This document shows positions 7,525-16,173 of a stretch of DNA of 48,160 nucleotides, in pieces. The notes below the pieces were generated by a model. That model was not told where the DNA came from and made no database searches. It saw only the letters and a list, made by a program, of their open reading frames with translations. A program made the translations under genes and the position numbers. Origin of the DNA: Ferroplasma sp037442045 (GTDB lineage: Archaea; Thermoplasmatota; Thermoplasmata; Thermoplasmatales; Thermoplasmataceae); assembly GCF_037442045.1 (NCBI RefSeq), contig NZ_JBBIRC010000005.1, positions 1 through 48,160 on the forward strand. Reading direction: 5' to 3'. Numbering within the stretch: the first letter of the stretch is position 1; each line of letters starts with the position of its first letter.

Positions 7525-7935
7525 ATGATCAAAATACAGACTGAGAAAATAATAACAGATGACCTTATAAATGAAGTTAGAAACAATAAGGCAGGAGCAA
7601 TATCCATATTTCTGGGAACTGTGAGGTCAATTGACGAAACCTCCGATAATATTGTAGCATTAATATATGAAGCATATACCGAAATGGCAATGAAAAAAAT
7701 AGAAGAGATAGTTAAAGATGCAAAACAAAAATATCCAGTGATGGATGTTGCTGTTATCCAGCGAACAGGCCGAGTAAATGTTGGAGAAGATTCAATAGGC
7801 ATAGCAGTTTCTTCCGAACACAGATCAGATGCTTTCCGTGCATGTGAATATATAATCGATAAAATAAAGGTTTTGCCGCCAATATGGAAAAAGGAAGTTT
7901 ATTCATCTGGAGAGGTTTGGAAATCGGAAACATAA
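7525..7935 (+). CDS. moaE: Molybdopterin synthase catalytic subunit
   Basis: 136 aa. MoaE transfers sulfur from the thiocarboxylate of MoaD to precursor Z (cPMP) to make molybdopterin. Seen: GAISIFLGTVR (24-34), the YEAY motif (48-51), SSEHRSDAF (96-104) and PPIWKKE (118-124). Lys115 and Lys122 keep the seven-residue spacing of the two catalytic lysines known from E. coli MoaE (K119, K126). Its partner moaD is not adjacent but at 23643-23879, next to moaA. The 3' end overlaps the convergent MFS gene by 37 bp and is followed at once by an eight-T run. Confidence 0.93.
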   Translation: MIKIQTEKIITDDLINEVRNNKAGAISIFLGTVRSIDETSDNIVALIYEAYTEMAMKKIEEIVKDAKQKYPVMDVAVIQRTGRVNVGEDSIGIAVSSEHRSDAFRACEYIIDKIKVLPPIWKKEVYSSGEVWKSET

Positions 7936-9251
7936 TTTTTTTTAAAATATTTTGTTCTTCCAGTATATAAAGCTATTAAGGTAAATGCAAGCACTATTAT
8001 GAATAAAATCATGGTATTGAATTTCAGGCCTACAAGTACCAGTATTGCTCCGGCAGTTAATCCACTGACTGCTTCCGTAATCTTATTGAACATATAGTTC
8101 CAGCCATTTCCCACCCCTCTGAGAGTTGTTGGGATAAACCCATTTAATACTGCATTATATGCCATTGGCCCGGAATAGTTCATGAATATAATTATTATTG
8201 ACAGAGGAATAACAAAGTAAACGGGCAAAATCCCGGAAAAAGTTATGAAAAGGGCGAAAATGGACATTGTGGCTATTATAGCTGGAATTACTGCAGCACG
8301 ATAAATTCCAAAGTGCTTTGCAAGAATTGGTGATATAACTGCACCTGCAAATCCAAAGCTGTATATTATTGCATCGGCACCAAGTATCTGGTAAAACTGG
8401 AAATGCAATAGCACAAGCATATAGGTAATATAAAATGCAAATCCCCATCCAATGAAACCAACTATGCCATTCAGTGAAAATGCAAACATCAATTCCCTGT
8501 TTAATCCACGGTGGAATAATGCAATAAGGTTCTTTAAACTTACAGTGTTTTTTTCTTTTGGCGGCTTAACTTCCATATCTTTGCCATAAACATTTTTAAT
8601 TACATCATGTGTTTCTTTATATTTCCCACTGCCATAGAGCCATATTGGGGTCTCAGTCATTCTGGAACGCAGTAAAAGTATAATTGCCGCAAAAATTCCG
8701 CCCATGACAAATATATAGCGCCATACAGAATCATTGTTTATTGCATGATATAAAAGGAATACCGAGGCAACCGCTATCAGGCCAACGACCGAAAAGCTAT
8801 ATGCCCATAAAGAGTAATAATGGTTTCTCTGCCCTCTGCTTATATACTCGTAAATATATGAAAAACCTGTAGCAACATCACTTCCTATTGAAAAACCCAT
8901 TATGACCCTGAAAGCTATAAATTCGTATATATTTGTTGAAACAGCAATTAAAAATGCAAATATTATGAATATTGCCATATTATACATTAAAAGCCTTTTT
9001 CTTCCGAATTTGTCTGTAAGGTACCCACCAAGTATTGCACCTGCAATTGCGCCTATATTTGCAGCGGCTACGGAGATTCCAAGGAAAATTCCCACTGGAT
9101 TCAAATCGGCCTTAAAGAAAGTAAGGACAAACCCAAAAGCAGTTAAATCCCATACATCAAGGAATACACTTGCAGAAGCTATAAATACCATGTAAATTCC
9201 CTTTACATTATTATGCTCATATACAAATTCTGTAACATTGCCTGAGTCCAT
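7899..9251 (-). CDS. MFS transporter, metabolite:H+ symporter type
   Basis: 450 aa, 12 predicted helices. The signature loop between TM2 and TM3 reads GGYLTDKFGRKRLLMYN, the classic MFS motif (G-x-L-x-D-x-x-G-R-K/R). The TM4 region GFSIGSDVATGFSYIYEY resembles the sugar/metabolite symporter branch (RGxxxG-like positions shifted). N- and C-terminal six-helix halves are separated by a hydrophilic loop of about 30 residues (YGKDMEVKPPKEKNT). Substrate unknown; a small organic acid or sugar is plausible given the oxidase encoded divergently at 9337. The promoters of the two genes share an 85-bp gap. The 3' end overlaps moaE. Confidence 0.87.
   Translation of the reverse strand: MDSGNVTEFVYEHNNVKGIYMVFIASASVFLDVWDLTAFGFVLTFFKADLNPVGIFLGISVAAANIGAIAGAILGGYLTDKFGRKRLLMYNMAIFIIFAFLIAVSTNIYEFIAFRVIMGFSIGSDVATGFSYIYEYISRGQRNHYYSLWAYSFSVVGLIAVASVFLLYHAINNDSVWRYIFVMGGIFAAIILLLRSRMTETPIWLYGSGKYKETHDVIKNVYGKDMEVKPPKEKNTVSLKNLIALFHRGLNRELMFAFSLNGIVGFIGWGFAFYITYMLVLLHFQFYQILGADAIIYSFGFAGAVISPILAKHFGIYRAAVIPAIIATMSIFALFITFSGILPVYFVIPLSIIIIFMNYSGPMAYNAVLNGFIPTTLRGVGNGWNYMFNKITEAVSGLTAGAILVLVGLKFNTMILFIIVLAFTLIALYTGRTKYFKKNYVSDFQTSPDE
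7936..7943 (+). terminator. T-run terminator after moaE
   Basis: Eight Ts start directly after the moaE TAA. They lie within the coding end of the opposite-strand MFS gene, where they read as Lys codons. Confidence 0.45.
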
Positions 9252-9336
9252 ATTTAGCAGAAAGTAAAGGCAAATAAAAATATTTGTATCGCATAAATTA
9301 TATAGATATGAAAAGGATTATTAGCCATAAAGTTTT

Positions 9337-10758
9337 ATGTTTTCTATGCTGTTACGGGAAAAAAATGCTATTGATGAAATTGTAAATGCTGTTAGCCGTA
9401 AAAATATATTAACAACTAAAGAAGAGCTGATTCCATATATGAAAGATGCTTCATACATAAAAGGAGAAATGCCGTTAGCTGTTTGCCTGCCAAAAAATAG
9501 TGAAGAAATAGCAAAAATAATGCATATTTGCAATAAAAATAAAATCAATGTAACTGCAAGAAGCGCAGGAACTTCGCTTACTGGCTCTTCTGTAGAAAGT
9601 GTTCATGGAATTATAATAAGCACCATGAATTTAAGTAAGATTATAGATATTAATACATCATCGAGATATGCAGTATGTGAGCCGGGAGTCAGAATAGATA
9701 TCCTCAATGAAGAATTAAAAAAATATAATTTCTTTTATCCTCCAGATCCGGCAAGTTCACGAGCTTCTACAATCGGCGGTTCCCTATCTACAAACGCTGG
9801 CGGCCTCAGGGCTGTAAGATACGGCGCCACAAAGGAGTGGGTTCTTGGCCTCGAAGCTGTATTGCCAACAGGTGAAATTATAAAAACTGGGGAATATACA
9901 TTAAAAAGGAGTGCAGGCTATGATTTAACTGCCTTATTTATTGGAAGTGAAGGCACACTGGGAATAATTACAAAGGCCATACTTAAAATAGAGCCCTTGC
10001 CAGAAGCCACTGGAAAAATTATTGGATTTTATGGTGATATAATATCTGTTGGAAAGTCAATGGACTTAATAAAAAGCAAAGGAATCACACCAATAATTGC
10101 GGAGTTCATGGATCGGGGAACAATTGAATCAATCAAAAAGAATATGGGAATAAAAGTGCCGGAAAGCACAAATTATCTCCTTATGATAGATCTGGATGCG
10201 CCTCCTGAAGCCCTGGAAAGAAAAATTTCAGCGGCAAAAGAAATTATGGAAAAATATGCTGAAAATATAATTGTAATAAGGGACAGGGATAAAATGGATC
10301 AAATATACAGTGCGAGAAAAGGCGCTTATTCAGCGTTGCTTGAGCAGAGGGAAAATAACAGGCAACTCATAGTAATTGGGGATGTTATCGTTCCATCCAG
10401 TGAACTGGCGGAATCCCTTACTGAAATAGATCAATGCGTTAAAAATGATGGATTAAAAGCAACACTCTTCGGCCATATTGGTGATGGGAATATACATGCA
10501 AACATATTTATGGATAATACAAAGGAAGGAAGAACCAGAATGGAAAAACTTCAAATGGACATTGCAAAAGTTGCAATAAAGCATAATGGATCTGTATCGG
10601 CCGAGCATGGCATTGGAACTGAAAAGAATAAGCTGCTTTATGAGGAGTATAAGGAAAGAAATTCACTTTATTCTCTTGAGATTATGAAATTAATTAAAAA
10701 AGCATTTGACCCGAATAATATACTTAACAGGGGGAAAATATTCTATGAACCTGATTAA
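9337..10758 (+). CDS. FAD-linked 2-hydroxyacid oxidase/dehydrogenase (GlcD-like)
   Basis: 473 aa. PCMH-type FAD-binding domain at about residues 40-220 (SAGTSLTGSSVESVHG; PPDPASSRASTIGGSLSTNA; GLRAVRYG; GSEGTLGIIT) and a C-terminal FAD-oxidase cap with the metal/substrate histidines in FGHIGDGNIHAN and SAEHGIGTEK. The family oxidises D-lactate, glycolate or 2-hydroxyglutarate and passes electrons to a Fe-S or quinone acceptor. The next gene, overlapping by 14 bp, encodes a GlcF-type Fe-S protein, so the two probably form one complex at the membrane face. Exact substrate not determinable. Start at the ATG 9337; the second Met (9346) is an alternative. Confidence 0.88.
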   Translation: MFSMLLREKNAIDEIVNAVSRKNILTTKEELIPYMKDASYIKGEMPLAVCLPKNSEEIAKIMHICNKNKINVTARSAGTSLTGSSVESVHGIIISTMNLSKIIDINTSSRYAVCEPGVRIDILNEELKKYNFFYPPDPASSRASTIGGSLSTNAGGLRAVRYGATKEWVLGLEAVLPTGEIIKTGEYTLKRSAGYDLTALFIGSEGTLGIITKAILKIEPLPEATGKIIGFYGDIISVGKSMDLIKSKGITPIIAEFMDRGTIESIKKNMGIKVPESTNYLLMIDLDAPPEALERKISAAKEIMEKYAENIIVIRDRDKMDQIYSARKGAYSALLEQRENNRQLIVIGDVIVPSSELAESLTEIDQCVKNDGLKATLFGHIGDGNIHANIFMDNTKEGRTRMEKLQMDIAKVAIKHNGSVSAEHGIGTEKNKLLYEEYKERNSLYSLEIMKLIKKAFDPNNILNRGKIFYEPD

Positions 10759-11947
10759 AAGCATTACAGATATTACTGAAAAATGCATCAGCTGTGGATT
10801 CTGTGAAAGCGTCTGCCCCACACTTGTTCCTGGCGATAATAATTCTGTCTTCGGTGCCCGTGGAAGAGTGATACTGGCTGATTTTGCTGTGAAAAATAAC
10901 AGTGATGATTTAGAGCTTGCCGATTCATTCTATTCATGCCTTGATTGCTATGCCTGCGTAAATGTATGTCCTGCTGGAGTGAATGCAGGAGTTGTCAGTG
11001 AGCTCATGAAAGAATTCATTGTATCAAAAGAACAGGATAAAAAGAACCCTATTGCAGAATTAATAAAAACAGCCATAATGGAGTATGAAAACCCCCTTGG
11101 GCTTAAAAAAGAATCTGCATCATGGGCCAGTGGCATAGAGTTTAATGAAAGCAGCACATATATTCTTACCGGGCATATGTACCAGATGATGCCATATACC
11201 AGAGAAATAAATAAAATAAGAAAATACATTGATGAAAATATTATCAAGAATATGGCTATTGCATTGAAAAAACATATTTCTTTAATAAAATTTGCAGGGC
11301 ATTTCTATGATAAGTCGCTAAAAGAAAAAATGGAAAATGATTTAAGGAATATAATTTTCTTGCTGAAAAAATCCGGTGTTAAATTTGGGTATCTTGGTTC
11401 TGAAGAACCTTACCCGGGAATGTTCCTGTATGATCTTGGGTACATAGAAGAATTTAGAGAATATGCAAAAAGGGTATACGGTTATATGGCAGAAAAGAGG
11501 ATAAAAAAAATTATTGCTATTGACCCGCATACATATGATTTATTAAAAAATATTTATCCAAAATATGTCAGTGGCTATAATATTGATGTAATTTATTATA
11601 CAGACCTGCTCGATCTAAAATATAATAAATTCGAGCAAAGTATAACTGTTCAGGAGCCGTGCCACATGCTTTTGCATGATAATAATTTCAATGCAATGAA
11701 TATACTTAATTCCGTTGCAGAGGTAAAACTCCCTTCCAGGAATGGAAAGTTTACAATGTGCTGCGGTGGCCCCGATGAATTGCTTTTCCCGGAAATTGCT
11801 AAAAAGGCATCAAAACAGAGGTATATGGATCTTAAGAAAAGTGCCGATAATATAGTAACAATATGCCCATTATGTTATAATAACCTTGCATATGATAAAA
11901 ACGTCCATGATTTTTCAGAATTTGTTGTTAAATTGGCCAAAAAATAG
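10745..11947 (+). CDS. Fe-S subunit with CCG domains (GlcF-like)
   Basis: 400 aa. Two ferredoxin-type 4Fe-4S motifs near the N-terminus (CISCGFCESVCP and CLDCYACVNVCP), then a C-terminal cysteine-rich region with EPCHMLL, CCGGPDELL and CPLCYNNL, as in GlcF, LldE and HdrB-type electron carriers. The middle part is divergent, and the first CCG module lacks recognisable cysteines. It should accept electrons from the flavoprotein encoded just upstream and pass them to the quinone pool. The ATG at 10745 follows AGGGGGA at a suitable distance and overlaps the end of the upstream gene by 14 bp. An upstream TTG (10706) extends the frame but has no support. Confidence 0.87.
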   Translation: MNLIKSITDITEKCISCGFCESVCPTLVPGDNNSVFGARGRVILADFAVKNNSDDLELADSFYSCLDCYACVNVCPAGVNAGVVSELMKEFIVSKEQDKKNPIAELIKTAIMEYENPLGLKKESASWASGIEFNESSTYILTGHMYQMMPYTREINKIRKYIDENIIKNMAIALKKHISLIKFAGHFYDKSLKEKMENDLRNIIFLLKKSGVKFGYLGSEEPYPGMFLYDLGYIEEFREYAKRVYGYMAEKRIKKIIAIDPHTYDLLKNIYPKYVSGYNIDVIYYTDLLDLKYNKFEQSITVQEPCHMLLHDNNFNAMNILNSVAEVKLPSRNGKFTMCCGGPDELLFPEIAKKASKQRYMDLKKSADNIVTICPLCYNNLAYDKNVHDFSEFVVKLAKK

Positions 11948-11956
11948 ATCATTTTA

Positions 11957-11964
11957 TTTTTTTT
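11957..11964 (+). terminator. T-run terminator after the oxidase pair
   Basis: Eight consecutive Ts within a T-rich stretch begin 9 bp after the stop of the Fe-S subunit gene. There is no preceding hairpin, consistent with archaeal termination. Confidence 0.5.
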
Positions 11965-12025
11965 ATTCTAAAAATACATAATAAATTACTGGTACTCATT
12001 TACTTATATACTTATTTCGGAATAT

Positions 12026-12036
12026 ATTTATATAAT
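12026..12036 (+). promoter_or_regulatory. TATA box of the aspartate kinase operon
   Basis: TATTTATATAA lies 28-38 bp upstream of the ATG at 12064, so a short leader is expected. A weak GTGGT precedes the start codon. Confidence 0.45.
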
Positions 12037-12063
12037 AGTGTTATACAAAATAAAAGTGGTAAA

Positions 12064-13110
12064 ATGCAAGTTGTAAAAATAGGTGGATCAATACTAAAAA
12101 ATAAGGATGATTTATTCCTTATAAAACAAAAATTGATGGACTGCCATAATTGCATTATTGTTACATCCGCTTTAAAGAATGTAACGAATATGTTAATAAA
12201 TGCCTTTGAAACAACAAATACAGGCATTATTGATAACATTTACCACATTCATACAGATTTAATAAAAATAGACGATGAAACTGGCAAAATACTTTCAAGA
12301 TTTAAAGATGAATTAAAATCCCTATTGCAGCTTGAAAAATCATTATCTTTGCGCGATCAAATATTATCTTATGGCGAAAGAATGGCAACTGTCGTTCTTT
12401 ACAGTTTTTTTAAGGATCAGGGCTTTAATATTTCGTATATAATTGAACCATTGCTTGTAACCGATGATAGGTTTGGAGATGCAAATTGCCTTCTAGATGA
12501 GACTGCTAAAAAAATTAATTCTACTGCCTTTGGCGATGTCACAATAGTTCCTGGTTTTTATGGAATAACTTTGGACAGCAAAATAACAACTGTTGGGAGA
12601 GGTGGCAGCGACTATACTGCTATGGTGTTTGCTTCAATACTTCACTGTGATGTTAGAATAATAACAGATGTTCCAGGAATAATGACTTCAGATCCGAAAC
12701 TTTTCGCAAACTCCAGAACGCTTCCAGAAGTTTCTATGAGTGAAGTCCTTAAAATGTCAAATTATGGGGTTAAAAACTTTAATTACAAAACATTCACCCC
12801 GGTATTGGGCATGGACATAAACATAACTGTGGAATCACTGTACCAGGATGGGATAACAAGAATAACAAAAAAACCAGTAAACACGGTGAAATGTGTTGCC
12901 CTTGCGGGCTACAATAATAAAACTGATAAAAATATACTGGTATTTATAGGACACGGGCTTTCAGACCCTGAAATAAGTAAAAGCATAATATCAACAATAG
13001 GAAATGACCGCCTTTACCACATAGATTCTTTATCACTATCACTGATTTTGGATGATGACCTGATAAACAATAAAAAATGCTTTCAGGAGGCATCTTCATG
13101 GATAAAATAA
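12064..13110 (+). CDS. lysC: Aspartate kinase, short form
   Basis: 348 aa. It phosphorylates aspartate, the first step towards threonine, methionine and lysine. The kinase domain starts VVKIGGSIL (residues 3-11), with an SALKNVTNML loop, TTVGRGGSDYTA (ATP/aspartate site) and DVPGIMTSDPK. After about residue 275 only some 70 residues remain, with ACT-like patterning (VKCVALAGY, ...NILVFIGHGLSDPEISKSI). Most aspartate kinases are 400-470 aa with two ACT modules, so the feedback domain here is reduced. The next gene, asd, overlaps it by 13 bp, so the two consecutive pathway steps are translated together. The lysC symbol is by function; thrA or ask would be equally valid. Confidence 0.88.
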   Translation: MQVVKIGGSILKNKDDLFLIKQKLMDCHNCIIVTSALKNVTNMLINAFETTNTGIIDNIYHIHTDLIKIDDETGKILSRFKDELKSLLQLEKSLSLRDQILSYGERMATVVLYSFFKDQGFNISYIIEPLLVTDDRFGDANCLLDETAKKINSTAFGDVTIVPGFYGITLDSKITTVGRGGSDYTAMVFASILHCDVRIITDVPGIMTSDPKLFANSRTLPEVSMSEVLKMSNYGVKNFNYKTFTPVLGMDINITVESLYQDGITRITKKPVNTVKCVALAGYNNKTDKNILVFIGHGLSDPEISKSIISTIGNDRLYHIDSLSLSLILDDDLINNKKCFQEASSWIK

Positions 13111-14120
13111 AAGTTTCACTTCTCGGTTCTACTGGAATGGTTGGCCAAAAGATGATAAAGCTCCTTTCCAAGCACCCTTATATCGAACTTGTAAAACTCA
13201 GTGCATCCGATTCCAGAACAGGAAAAAAATATGGGGAAACTGTACGCTGGATCGAGCATGGGACAATACCGGAAAAATTCAGGGATATGAAACTGGTTTC
13301 TTCATCTCCCGAAGACCAGAAGGATGTTGACTATGTGCTCTCAGCATTGCCACCGGAAGCAGCTGAATCTATTGAGCTTAATCTGGTAAAACATGGAATA
13401 AATGTCATATCAAATGCCTCTCCATACCGTCTTGCAAAGGATATTCCACTAATAAATCCAGAAATTAATTATGAACATTTAAGAATTCTTGAAAATAAGG
13501 ACACAAAATTTGTAAAAAATCCAAACTGCACTTCAGCAATAATGTCCATGCCACTCGGCTCCATTCTTGGACTTGATTATGAGAGGATTTCATTAGTATC
13601 CATGCAGGCCATAAGCGGAGCAGGGTATTCAGGTCTACCATACATGTCAATTGATGATAATATAATACCATATATCCACGGTGAAGAGGAAAAAATACCG
13701 GCCGAGATATCAAAGATGTATGGAACAGTGCAGGATAATGAAATAAAAAGCAGGGAGATTAGAATGTCAGTAACCTCAGTGAGGGTTCCAGTAAAGCTTG
13801 GCCATATGGGTGTTCTAAATGTCCATATTGATGGAAAAGTCAGTATTGAAGATATAATAAATAAGTTGAATGACTTTAATCCATTTAAAGGATTCACTGG
13901 ATTATACAATGCTCCTGAACATCCAATTGTAATTCATGAGGAGGAAGACAGGCCGCAGAATGCCATTGATACTTACAATGGAATGGAAGTCCATGTGGGC
14001 AGAATTTCTTTGAAAGATGGCAATCTAAGAATGGTAATTCTTGGCAATAACCTTGTAAGAGGCGCAGCAGGAATTACAGTTCTTACACTTGAAACAATGA
14101 AACAGCTGAAACTAATTTGA
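13098..14120 (+). CDS. asd: Aspartate-semialdehyde dehydrogenase
   Basis: 340 aa, NADP-dependent reduction of aspartyl phosphate to the semialdehyde. N-terminal nucleotide fold LLGSTGMVGQKM (8-19), active-site Cys144 in NPNCTSAIM, MQAISGAGYSG, and a basic catalytic His region RVPVKLGHMGVLNVH. It belongs to the archaeal/fungal type of Asd. Homologues in some archaea are malonyl-CoA reductases, but direct linkage to aspartate kinase argues for Asd. I chose the ATG at 13098 because AGGAGG sits 8 bp upstream. The in-frame ATG at 13077 lies before that site and would add seven residues. The end overlaps the convergent HAD gene by 9 bp. Confidence 0.93.
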   Translation: MDKIKVSLLGSTGMVGQKMIKLLSKHPYIELVKLSASDSRTGKKYGETVRWIEHGTIPEKFRDMKLVSSSPEDQKDVDYVLSALPPEAAESIELNLVKHGINVISNASPYRLAKDIPLINPEINYEHLRILENKDTKFVKNPNCTSAIMSMPLGSILGLDYERISLVSMQAISGAGYSGLPYMSIDDNIIPYIHGEEEKIPAEISKMYGTVQDNEIKSREIRMSVTSVRVPVKLGHMGVLNVHIDGKVSIEDIINKLNDFNPFKGFTGLYNAPEHPIVIHEEEDRPQNAIDTYNGMEVHVGRISLKDGNLRMVILGNNLVRGAAGITVLTLETMKQLKLI

Positions 14121-14753
14121 TTCGATAAAATCCTTAATGGATTCAAGGTTTCCACTTAAATTTGTTTTTGCTATTTGCAGGAGCAGGTTGCTATCAGAAT
14201 TAAAGGCTACAAAATTTGGCACTGCTCTGTACATTGAATAATCAGAGTCGGAATCACCAACAGCAATGCATTCATCGGGGCTTACATTATATTTCTCCAT
14301 TACTTTTCTCATTACCTTATCCTTTTTTAAGGGATTTACCATAACTTTGCCCTCAGGAATTATAGTCCCGTTTTCATCTGTATATATTATGTTCGCATAA
14401 GCCTGATCTATAGAATATTTATTTGTTAACCTATCGGAGAGCCATGATATCCCACCAGATACTATTATTGTTATTATTTTATTTCTTTTAAGGTACGAGA
14501 TAGTATTTTGTATGCCGGGCATTTCCGGTATTTCATCCAATATTGAGATTATAAAATCACGCTTTAATTCTGGCAATTTCTGTGTCCATCCAACAAGGTC
14601 TTTTTTAAAAAATTCTTCATATTCCATATTGCCTTTCATGTAATTTATGAAGTTTTCCCTGTTATTGATGCCAAGCCTGTTATTCACATAAAACCAGCTG
14701 CTTTTCTCAACTGTAAGCACGCCGTCCATATCAAAGAAAATTAATTTTATCAT
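14112..14753 (-). CDS. HAD-family phosphatase, SerB-like
   Basis: 213 aa. Motif I FFDMDGVLT (Asp8 nucleophile, Asp10), a helical cap at about residues 15-85, motif II IIVSGG (Ser), the motif III lysine in NPLKKDKV, and motif IV AVGDSDSD. The order and the small helical cap match the phosphoserine-phosphatase branch of HAD hydrolases. Phosphoserine is therefore a plausible substrate, but other phosphate esters cannot be excluded. The ATG at 14753 lies one base after the proS stop codon, so the gene is translationally linked to proS. The frame continues upstream into proS but that is overlap only. Confidence 0.83.
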   Translation of the reverse strand: MIKLIFFDMDGVLTVEKSSWFYVNNRLGINNRENFINYMKGNMEYEEFFKKDLVGWTQKLPELKRDFIISILDEIPEMPGIQNTISYLKRNKIITIIVSGGISWLSDRLTNKYSIDQAYANIIYTDENGTIIPEGKVMVNPLKKDKVMRKVMEKYNVSPDECIAVGDSDSDYSMYRAVPNFVAFNSDSNLLLQIAKTNLSGNLESIKDFIESN

Positions 14754-14754
14754 T

Positions 14755-16167
14755 TTAATAAGTCCTTGAAAATGCAGATAATTTACCAGTTTTTCCGCAG
14801 ACAATGCATGGTCCTGTTGAATTGTTGTCTTTAATGTTCCCCAGTGCGGTTTTTTCTGATAAAGCCTCTATTCTGTCAGAACATGCCTTTGAACCACACC
14901 AGTAGGCCATTACCATTTTATCTTCCTTTATTTTGTCCAGAGTATCAATAAATACAGTATTATCTTCATAAAATTTCGATGCCTTATCCTGAATGTCAGA
15001 ATTTACCTGATTTAAGTAATCATATATGTGATCAATTTCCTCAAATTTTGCTTTTGTTTTCTTTTTTTCTGTTCTTAATGAAATAGTAACACTTTGTTCC
15101 TGCAATTCTCTTTTGCCTATTTCAAGCCTTAATGGAACACCTTTCATTTCCCAGTCATTGAATTTGTAGCCTGGAGTATAATCACGGTTATCAATCTGGC
15201 ATCTTACTCCCAATCCACTTAATTTCGATTTAATGGTTTCTGAATATTCCAGTATTTCATCATAATTGTCACCTGGTATCGGAACTATTATAACCTGTAC
15301 CGGTGCGAGTTTATATGGAAGCACAAGGCCCTTATCATCCCCATGGATGCCAATTATTGCTGCTATGAGCCTTTCACTCAATCCGAACGTTGTCTGTGAC
15401 ACATATTGCATTTCACCATTTTCATCGAGATATTTAATGCCATAATTCTTTGCAAAATTTTCACCATATTCATGTATTGTTCCAATCTGCAATGTCCTGT
15501 TGCCGGGCATTGGTGTGTCAAAAGCAACGGAATACATAGCCCCGGGGAATTTATCCCAATCTGGCCTGATATTCATAGAAAATTTAATGCAAAGATCTGT
15601 TGAAAGTTTCTCCATAATTTTAAGGTAATCTACCATCTGTTTTTCAGCATCTTCGAAATTTATGTGTGCAGTATGTGCTTCATAGAAATGTATTTCCCTG
15701 ACGCGAATGAATGACCTTGTATGCTTCGTCTCATATCTGTAAACACTTACTATTTGATATACCCTGAATGGAAGGTCAGTATGTGATCTAATCCATAATG
15801 GAAACATTGTATACATTGCAGCTTCGCTTGTGGGCCGCAGTGCTAAATCTATGTCCAGTGGGGTGGTTCCTCCCTTTGTAACCCAGTATATTTCATTTTC
15901 AAATCCCTTTACATGTTCAAATTCCACTTCAAGTTGCTCCCTTGATATCAGTACTGGAAAACTGACCTCCTCAATACCATGTTCTTCTGAATATTCCCGC
16001 AAAAGAGAATCTATTGAATGCATGATTTTAAGACCGTATGGAAGCCAGACATTCATGCCCTTAATATTATAACGCTTATCGCTGAGTTTTGCAGTATCTA
16101 TAATTTCATTGTACCATTCACTGAAATCATTTTTTTTATTTTCCATTGGGCATTTATTATTAACCAT
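14755..16167 (-). CDS. proS: Prolyl-tRNA synthetase, archaeal/eukaryotic type
   Basis: 470 aa, class II synthetase charging tRNA-Pro. Motif 2 region FRVYQIVSVYRYETKHTRSFIRVREIHFYEAHT, motif 3 TTFGLSERLIAAIIGIHGDDKGLVLP, then the anticodon-binding domain (APVQVIIVPIPG...) and the C-terminal zinc domain with cysteines in WCGSKAC and PCIVCG, typical of archaeal ProRS. The final Tyr (SAFSRTY) is also characteristic. Start at 16167 or at the internal ATG 16146 (MENKKNDFSEWYNEII); both fit, and the second is closer to the family's usual N-terminus. The gene follows the SLAC1-like gene by 6 bp and is itself followed by the HAD gene. Confidence 0.93.
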   Translation of the reverse strand: MVNNKCPMENKKNDFSEWYNEIIDTAKLSDKRYNIKGMNVWLPYGLKIMHSIDSLLREYSEEHGIEEVSFPVLISREQLEVEFEHVKGFENEIYWVTKGGTTPLDIDLALRPTSEAAMYTMFPLWIRSHTDLPFRVYQIVSVYRYETKHTRSFIRVREIHFYEAHTAHINFEDAEKQMVDYLKIMEKLSTDLCIKFSMNIRPDWDKFPGAMYSVAFDTPMPGNRTLQIGTIHEYGENFAKNYGIKYLDENGEMQYVSQTTFGLSERLIAAIIGIHGDDKGLVLPYKLAPVQVIIVPIPGDNYDEILEYSETIKSKLSGLGVRCQIDNRDYTPGYKFNDWEMKGVPLRLEIGKRELQEQSVTISLRTEKKKTKAKFEEIDHIYDYLNQVNSDIQDKASKFYEDNTVFIDTLDKIKEDKMVMAYWCGSKACSDRIEALSEKTALGNIKDNNSTGPCIVCGKTGKLSAFSRTY

Positions 16168-16173
16168 TATATA

